DNA from: Propionicimonas sp.
GTDB lineage: Bacteria; Actinomycetota; Actinomycetes; Propionibacteriales; Propionibacteriaceae
Assembly: GCA_031119515.1 (NCBI GenBank)
Contig: JAVHXR010000038.1
Location: 2,939-12,261, forward strand
Length of the DNA stretch: 9,323 bases
Direction of reading: 5' to 3'
Both the position numbers and the translations under genes were made by a program. Under the pieces are notes generated by a model. It made no database searches and had not been told where the DNA came from. It saw only the letters and a list, made by a program, of their open reading frames with translations. The first letter of the stretch is position 1. The number at the start of each line of letters is the position of its first letter. Shown one piece after another: positions 4,879 through 9,323 of the stretch.

Positions 4879-6885
4879 GTGAACCCGAGGCCCACAGCAC
4901 TGCGCCGCGCGCTCGCTGTCGTCCTGGGCATGCTGCTCACCGGCGCCGCGGCTGCCGTCCTCGTGCCGGCCGCGTCCGCTGCCACGACGCCGCTGGTCAC
5001 CGTCGAACTCACCTCGGTCACCGTGACCGGGTCGGGTCCGGACGGCCAGCTCGAACTGAGGGGACGGGTGAGCAACCCGACCGGGTCACAGGTGTACGGG
5101 CTTCGGATGGCGATGTGGCGCTCCCGCGATCCGATCGACGAGCTGGAGACGGTCCGGCGGGCCGCCGGCGACAACCCGCCCTGGGGGGTCATCCTGCCCA
5201 GCGGCTATGACAAGATCTCCGAGCAGGACGAGGTGTTCGCCGCAGGCACGGTCGCGGACTTCGTGCTCCACGCCACCCTCGCCGAACTCGGCTTCGACAC
5301 CCCGGGCATGGTGTACGCGGTCGGCGCCCGGGCTCTGGGAACCACGGACGGCGGCATCGGCTTCGGGAACGTCGGGCAGGCCTCGATCGTCGTGCCGATC
5401 CCCGGCCAGCAGTCCGTCCCGGTGACCCGGCTGGTGGTGCTCACCGCCCCCCCGACCAAGCTGGCGACCAACCTGTTCGGCAACGAGAACCTCGCCACCG
5501 AACTCGCCGGACGCCTCGACACCCTGCTCACGGCCGCCGCCGAGCCGGGCATGTCCTGGGCGATCGACCCCGCGCTGTACGACGAGGTGGCCGACCTGGC
5601 CAATGGCTACCAGGTCCGGGCCGGCGACTCCGCCACCCCGGGGACGGGGCAGCGCGTCGCCGCGGAGTGGCTGGCCCGGTTCCAGCGGCTCGACCAGCGT
5701 GCCGGCGCCCGCACCCTGTTCGCGGGCCCCGACCTCACCGGAGCGGCAGCCGAGGGGGAGCCGGAGGTGGCCGCCCGCGCCGTGGCGGCGACCGCGGCCG
5801 TGGCCCGCCTGGACCGGCTGCCGCTGGTGGTGGTCCCGACCGGGGACGTCTACGCCGACACCACCGACGCCCTCCCCACCGGCCTGGCGGACGCACCGTT
5901 GCTGGCGACCAACCTCGTCACAGCCGGTGCCCTGCAGTCCGCACCGGACGGACGCCGGGTGCTCGCCTCCGCGGTCAGCCTCGGCAGCGGCCAGCCGACC
6001 TTCGACAACACCCAGCTCGTCCTCGCCGAGACCCTGGTGGCCGGCCCGTCCGGACAGCTGCGGGTGCTCCGGGAGCCGGCGGACCTGGTCGCCGACGACG
6101 CCACGACCGCGGTCTGGATGACCCCCCGCCCGGTCGCGGACCTGCTGACCGCCACCCCGGCGGTGACCGCGGAGTTCTCCGAGGTCACCGCGGCGACATT
6201 GACGGCCGCGCAGTTCGCCGCCGTCGACCGGCTGGAGCACGACTTCGAGGCCTACGCCGCACTCGCCCCCGAGTCCACCATCGCCGGCGAGTCGACGGCC
6301 GCGCTGGCCAGGGCGGCGTCGACGGCGTGGATCGCGGATCCGGCCGGCCAGAAGGCGATGCTGTCGGCCTTCGACGACCTGGTCGGCCCTGCCGCGATGG
6401 CCGAAGCGGTCACCCTCGACGCCAGCCCGCGGTTCGTGATGTCGACACGGTCGAACCAGTTCCCGCTCACCGTGACGAACCACCTCACCGAGCCGATCCG
6501 GGTCAAGGTGGTGGTCGCCACCGACAACCCGCAGCGGCTCGCGATCCCCGACAGCGACCTGATCTCGATCCCGGCCGGGCAGAGCCAGACGGTCACCATC
6601 CAGCCGGAGGCGACCGCGAACGGCATCGCCATCGCCCGCGCCCGGGTGGTGACCCAGGACGGCCAGCGCGTCACCCCCGACACCACGATCACGATCGAGA
6701 TGACCGAGCTCGGGTTCATCGGCTGGGTGATCGTGATCGCCTCCGGGCTCGTCGTGGTCGCCGCCACCGTGCTGCGGATCCGCCAGGTCCGGCGCAAGGC
6801 CGCCGCCCAGGCCGCACCCGCCGGTGCAGCCGCCCCCGAGCACGTCCCCGCCGAGGACGCCACCACGGAGCCCAGGAATGGCTGA
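4879..6885 (+). CDS. DUF6049-family secreted/membrane-anchored protein upstream of MurJ
   Basis: The 668-aa extracytoplasmic protein starts at GTG 4879. The signal peptide has an RPTALRR n-region, a hydrophobic core at about 11-29 and probable cleavage after ASA (residue 34). A mainly Ala/Thr/Val-rich exported region follows, starting with a beta-type segment (TPLVTVELTSVTVTGS...LELRGRVSNPTG). A middle domain includes PLVVVPTGDVYADT. A membrane-proximal beta domain has FPLTVTNHLTEPIRVKVVV and IPAGQSQTVTIQPEA. One transmembrane helix at about 611-632 is followed by basic RIRQVRRK and a short Ala/Pro-rich cytoplasmic tail. Size, topology and position directly before murJ match the actinobacterial DUF6049 family (Rv3909 in M. 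tuberculosis); the molecular function is not established. The stop overlaps murJ by 8 bp, so the two are translationally coupled. A longer start at ATG 4828 is possible but would bury the signal peptide. Confidence 0.85.
   Translation: MNPRPTALRRALAVVLGMLLTGAAAAVLVPAASAATTPLVTVELTSVTVTGSGPDGQLELRGRVSNPTGSQVYGLRMAMWRSRDPIDELETVRRAAGDNPPWGVILPSGYDKISEQDEVFAAGTVADFVLHATLAELGFDTPGMVYAVGARALGTTDGGIGFGNVGQASIVVPIPGQQSVPVTRLVVLTAPPTKLATNLFGNENLATELAGRLDTLLTAAAEPGMSWAIDPALYDEVADLANGYQVRAGDSATPGTGQRVAAEWLARFQRLDQRAGARTLFAGPDLTGAAAEGEPEVAARAVAATAAVARLDRLPLVVVPTGDVYADTTDALPTGLADAPLLATNLVTAGALQSAPDGRRVLASAVSLGSGQPTFDNTQLVLAETLVAGPSGQLRVLREPADLVADDATTAVWMTPRPVADLLTATPAVTAEFSEVTAATLTAAQFAAVDRLEHDFEAYAALAPESTIAGESTAALARAASTAWIADPAGQKAMLSAFDDLVGPAAMAEAVTLDASPRFVMSTRSNQFPLTVTNHLTEPIRVKVVVATDNPQRLAIPDSDLISIPAGQSQTVTIQPEATANGIAIARARVVTQDGQRVTPDTTITIEMTELGFIGWVIVIASGLVVVAATVLRIRQVRRKAAAQAAPAGAAAPEHVPAEDATTEPRNG
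6867..6870 (+). promoter_or_regulatory. Shine-Dalgarno of murJ inside the DUF6049-like gene
   Basis: GGAG lies 7 nt before ATG 6878-6880, within the last codons of the upstream gene. It selects the ATG that overlaps the TGA at 6883-6885 by 8 bp. Confidence 0.6.
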
Positions 6886-9323
6886 GCCGGCGCCGGGCCG
6901 CCGGCTGCTGAACGCGACAGCGGTGATGGCCTCGGGGACGATGGCATCCCGCCTCCTCGGACTGGTCCGGGCGATGATGATCGCCTTCGTGCTGGGCAAC
7001 ACCACGCTGCGCGCCGAGGTGTTCACCTTCGCCATGACGGTGCCCAACTCGCTCTACATGCTGCTCGCGGGCGGCACCCTGAACAACGTCCTCGTGCCCC
7101 AGATCGTCCGCGCCGTGCTGCACGACGAGGACGACGGCAAGGCGTTCATCAACCGGATCATGACGGCCTTCCTGGTCGCGCTGGGCGCGCTCACCGTCCT
7201 GCTCACCATCGCCGTCCCGTGGGTGATGAGCCTGTACACCGGGGCCGACTGGCGCGTCCCGGAGATGGCCGAGCACTGGCAGTCGCTGCTCCTGATGAGC
7301 TACATCACGATGCCGCAGCTGTTCTTCTACGGCGTCTTCTTCCTGATCGGCCAGGTGCTCAACGCCCGCGACGTCTTCGGCCCGATGATGTGGGCGCCGA
7401 TCGCCAACAACGTCGTCGCGATCGCCGTGTTCGGCGCGTACCTGGCGATCTGGGGGACGAACACGGCCGCCGACCAGCCGTTCACGACCGCCCAGGTCGC
7501 GCTGCTCGGCGTCGGCTCGACGATCGGGATCGCGATCCAGACCGTCATCCTGCTGCCCTACCTGAAGAAGGCGGGGTTCAGCTACCGGCCGCGGTTCGAC
7601 CTGAAGGGGACGGGACTGGGCCGCACCTTCCACGTCGCCAAGTGGATGGTCGGCTACGTCGCGCTCACCTCACTGGCCCAGCTCGTGGTGAGCAACCTCG
7701 CCTCGACCGCCGCCCCGATCGACACCGCCACCGGCACGGCCGGCGGCGCAGGGTTCGCCGCCTACCAGAACGCCTACCTGATCTGGATCCTGCCGCACTC
7801 GCTGCTGACCGTCTCGCTGGCGACCGCGATGCTGCCCGCCGCCTCCCGGGCGGCGGTGGCGGGCGACCGCCGCGGGGTGGCGGACGAGACCCTCCGAGCG
7901 CTGCGCCTGGCCACCACCTTCCTGGTCCCGGCCAGCCTCGGGCTGTTCGCGCTCGCGGACCCGATCACGCGGCTGATCTTCGGTCACGGCACCGGCGCGG
8001 AGGACTACCACTACGTCGCCTGGGCCCTGATGGCGTTCGCGATCGGCCTGGTCCCCTACACCATCCAGTACCTGTACCTCCGCTCCTTCTACGCCCTCGA
8101 CAACACCAGGACGCCGTTCCTGCTCCAGATCGCCATCTCGGGCGCGAACGCGCTGTTCGCGATCGGGCTGGTGTTCGCGATCGAGCAGCCGGACACGGTG
8201 GCCGCCCGGCTCGCGCTCGCCTACTCGCTGGCCTACTTCCTGGGGTGCTACCTGACCCACCGGGCCCTGGCCAGACGGGTTCCCGGCCTGGCCGGGCGGG
8301 CGACCGTCCGTCATCTCGTCCGGCTGCTGCTGGCCAGCCTGCCTGCCGCGCTGCTCGCCTTCGGGATCGGCTACTTCGGCTCGCAGTTCGACTCCCTCCT
8401 GCTGCGCGGAGCGGCGCTCGCCCTGGCTGCCGTCCTCGCCGTGGGAGCGTTCTTCTTCCTCGCCAAGCGGCTGCGGATAGCCGAGGCGTCGGAACTGATG
8501 ACGGTGCTGCGCCGCCGGCCGTCCGCCCCGGACGACGGCGAGTCGCCGCTGGTGGTCGAGGAACTCGTCGCCGCCGGCGAGCACCTGCCCGGCGAGGACC
8601 TCCTGGACGGGCTGGACGCACCGGCCGCCGACCCGCAGGACGACCCGGAACTGCTCAACGACGACCCCGACGGCGTCGGCGTCTTCATCGAGGTCGAGCC
8701 AGAAGGTCCGCCGGAGGCCGTCCTCGACTATCCGGCGCCGGCGGAGGCGCCCCAGGACGAGTTCGGGGCCGAGCCGACGAACCTGATCGACGTCGGACGG
8801 ATGCTCGCCGGCCGCTACCAGCTCGCCGAGCTGCTCGCCGAGCGCAACGGCCACCAGACCTGGCGGGCCGACGACACCGTCCTCACCCGTCCGGTGCTGA
8901 TCCACCTGCTCGCCGAGGACGACCCGCGCGCGGACGAGGTGCTCGAGCTCGCCAGGAGGGCTGCGCTGGCGACCGACTCCCGGTTCCTGCGGGTGCTGGA
9001 CGTCGTCCGCTCCTCCCCCGGGGAGCACGGGGTCTACCTCGTCTACGAGTACGCCACCGGGCAGACCCTGCAGCGGGTGCTCGCCGGCGGTCCGCTGACC
9101 GGAGCCGAGACCGCCTGGGTGGTGCGCGAGGTGTCGGACGCGCTTGTCGGCCTGCACGCCGACGGCCTCCACCACCGCCACCTCAGCCCGGCCACCGTGC
9201 TGATCACCGCCAGCGGGAACGTCAAGATCATCGGACTGCTGGTCGACGAGGCGCTCTCGGGGTCGGCCACCCACGGCCGTGGCGACGGCCAGGCCGAGGA
9301 CGTCCAGGCACTCGGCCGCCTGC
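6878..9323 (+). CDS. murJ: Lipid II flippase MurJ fused to a cytoplasmic pseudokinase domain (3' truncated by window)
   Basis: The frame is open from ATG 6878 to the window end (815 complete codons). Residues 10-530 form a MurJ/MviN (MOP superfamily) membrane core of about 14 helices. It opens with ATAVMASGTMASRLLGLVRA, including cationic R25 and R31, and has YMLLAGGTLNNVLVPQIV and YLRSFYALDNTRTP. Family knowledge: MurJ flips lipid II across the membrane for peptidoglycan synthesis. Residues 531-636 are an acidic, disordered-looking linker. From about 640 (GRMLAGRYQLAELL) a Ser/Thr-kinase-like fold begins whose catalytic residues are degenerate. The beta-3 lysine is H676, HRD reads HRH (766-768), the catalytic-loop Asn is T773, and DFG reads GLL (786-788). 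This matches mycobacterial MviN (Rv3910), whose pseudokinase is phosphorylated by PknB and recruits FhaA. Any transmembrane or extracellular tail lies beyond the window. Confidence 0.93.
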   Translation, partial: MAEPAPGRRLLNATAVMASGTMASRLLGLVRAMMIAFVLGNTTLRAEVFTFAMTVPNSLYMLLAGGTLNNVLVPQIVRAVLHDEDDGKAFINRIMTAFLVALGALTVLLTIAVPWVMSLYTGADWRVPEMAEHWQSLLLMSYITMPQLFFYGVFFLIGQVLNARDVFGPMMWAPIANNVVAIAVFGAYLAIWGTNTAADQPFTTAQVALLGVGSTIGIAIQTVILLPYLKKAGFSYRPRFDLKGTGLGRTFHVAKWMVGYVALTSLAQLVVSNLASTAAPIDTATGTAGGAGFAAYQNAYLIWILPHSLLTVSLATAMLPAASRAAVAGDRRGVADETLRALRLATTFLVPASLGLFALADPITRLIFGHGTGAEDYHYVAWALMAFAIGLVPYTIQYLYLRSFYALDNTRTPFLLQIAISGANALFAIGLVFAIEQPDTVAARLALAYSLAYFLGCYLTHRALARRVPGLAGRATVRHLVRLLLASLPAALLAFGIGYFGSQFDSLLLRGAALALAAVLAVGAFFFLAKRLRIAEASELMTVLRRRPSAPDDGESPLVVEELVAAGEHLPGEDLLDGLDAPAADPQDDPELLNDDPDGVGVFIEVEPEGPPEAVLDYPAPAEAPQDEFGAEPTNLIDVGRMLAGRYQLAELLAERNGHQTWRADDTVLTRPVLIHLLAEDDPRADEVLELARRAALATDSRFLRVLDVVRSSPGEHGVYLVYEYATGQTLQRVLAGGPLTGAETAWVVREVSDALVGLHADGLHHRHLSPATVLITASGNVKIIGLLVDEALSGSATHGRGDGQAEDVQALGRL

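Noticed and set aside
5086..7047. 653-codon open frame on the minus strand opposite the DUF6049-like gene
   Set aside because: The product is Gly/Arg/His/Asp-rich with no domain. It is the usual antisense shadow of a GC-rich gene and has no RBS.
7670..9274. 534-codon open frame on the minus strand opposite murJ
   Set aside because: Composition is dominated by Arg, Gly, Gln and Glu and no family is recognisable, whereas the plus strand encodes an unmistakable MurJ and pseudokinase.

Overview
The window is chromosomal DNA from a high-GC actinomycete (Actinomycetota). The evidence is the strong G/C bias at third codon positions, frequent GTG starts, an actinobacterial-type CCA-adding enzyme with an HD domain, a DUF6049-type secreted protein followed by MurJ, and a MurJ that continues into a cytoplasmic pseudokinase as in mycobacterial MviN (Rv3910). 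This resembles the conserved pcnA / DUF6049 / murJ / sigM neighbourhood. I cannot name the genus from the sequence.

Layout. Positions 1-170 (+) hold the last 55 codons of an AMP-forming acyl-CoA synthetase. Positions 171-337 are a convergent intergenic gap filled by a 25-bp tandem repeat. Five minus-strand genes follow, listed here in transcription order from right to left: a 112-aa unknown protein (4277-4615), CCA tRNA nucleotidyltransferase (2777-4231), a HAD-family phosphatase (2085-2780), a MarR-type regulator (1621-2040) and an MFS exporter (338-1624). The CCA/HAD and MarR/MFS pairs are each joined by a 4-base GTGA start/stop overlap. MarR/MFS has its own AT-rich promoter-operator in the 44 bp after the HAD gene. 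Positions 4616-4878 are a divergent intergenic region with a long imperfect inverted repeat. To the right, on the plus strand, lie a secreted and membrane-anchored DUF6049-like protein (4879-6885) and murJ (from 6878, cut by the window end), overlapping by 8 bp.

How the genes fit together. DUF6049/MurJ is a cell-envelope unit. MurJ flips lipid II, its degenerate kinase domain is a likely docking platform controlled by Ser/Thr kinases, and the DUF6049 protein is a candidate extracytoplasmic partner. CCA/HAD is a housekeeping pair for tRNA 3'-end synthesis or repair plus a small-molecule phosphatase. MarR/MFS looks like a self-regulated drug or metabolite efflux module. Three genes (MarR, CCA, DUF6049) have a TANNNT -10-like hexamer 6-8 nt before a GTG start and no Shine-Dalgarno, which suggests leaderless transcripts.

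The points most worth a second look are the alternating 25/50-bp repeat array, the SlyA-like operator over the marR -10 box, the apparent absence of the NUDIX gene that in Mycobacterium lies between pcnA and the DUF6049 gene, and the inverted repeat with two competing left arms in the spacer found there. I found no tRNA, rRNA, CRISPR array or insertion sequence, and no clearly undescribed multi-gene system.
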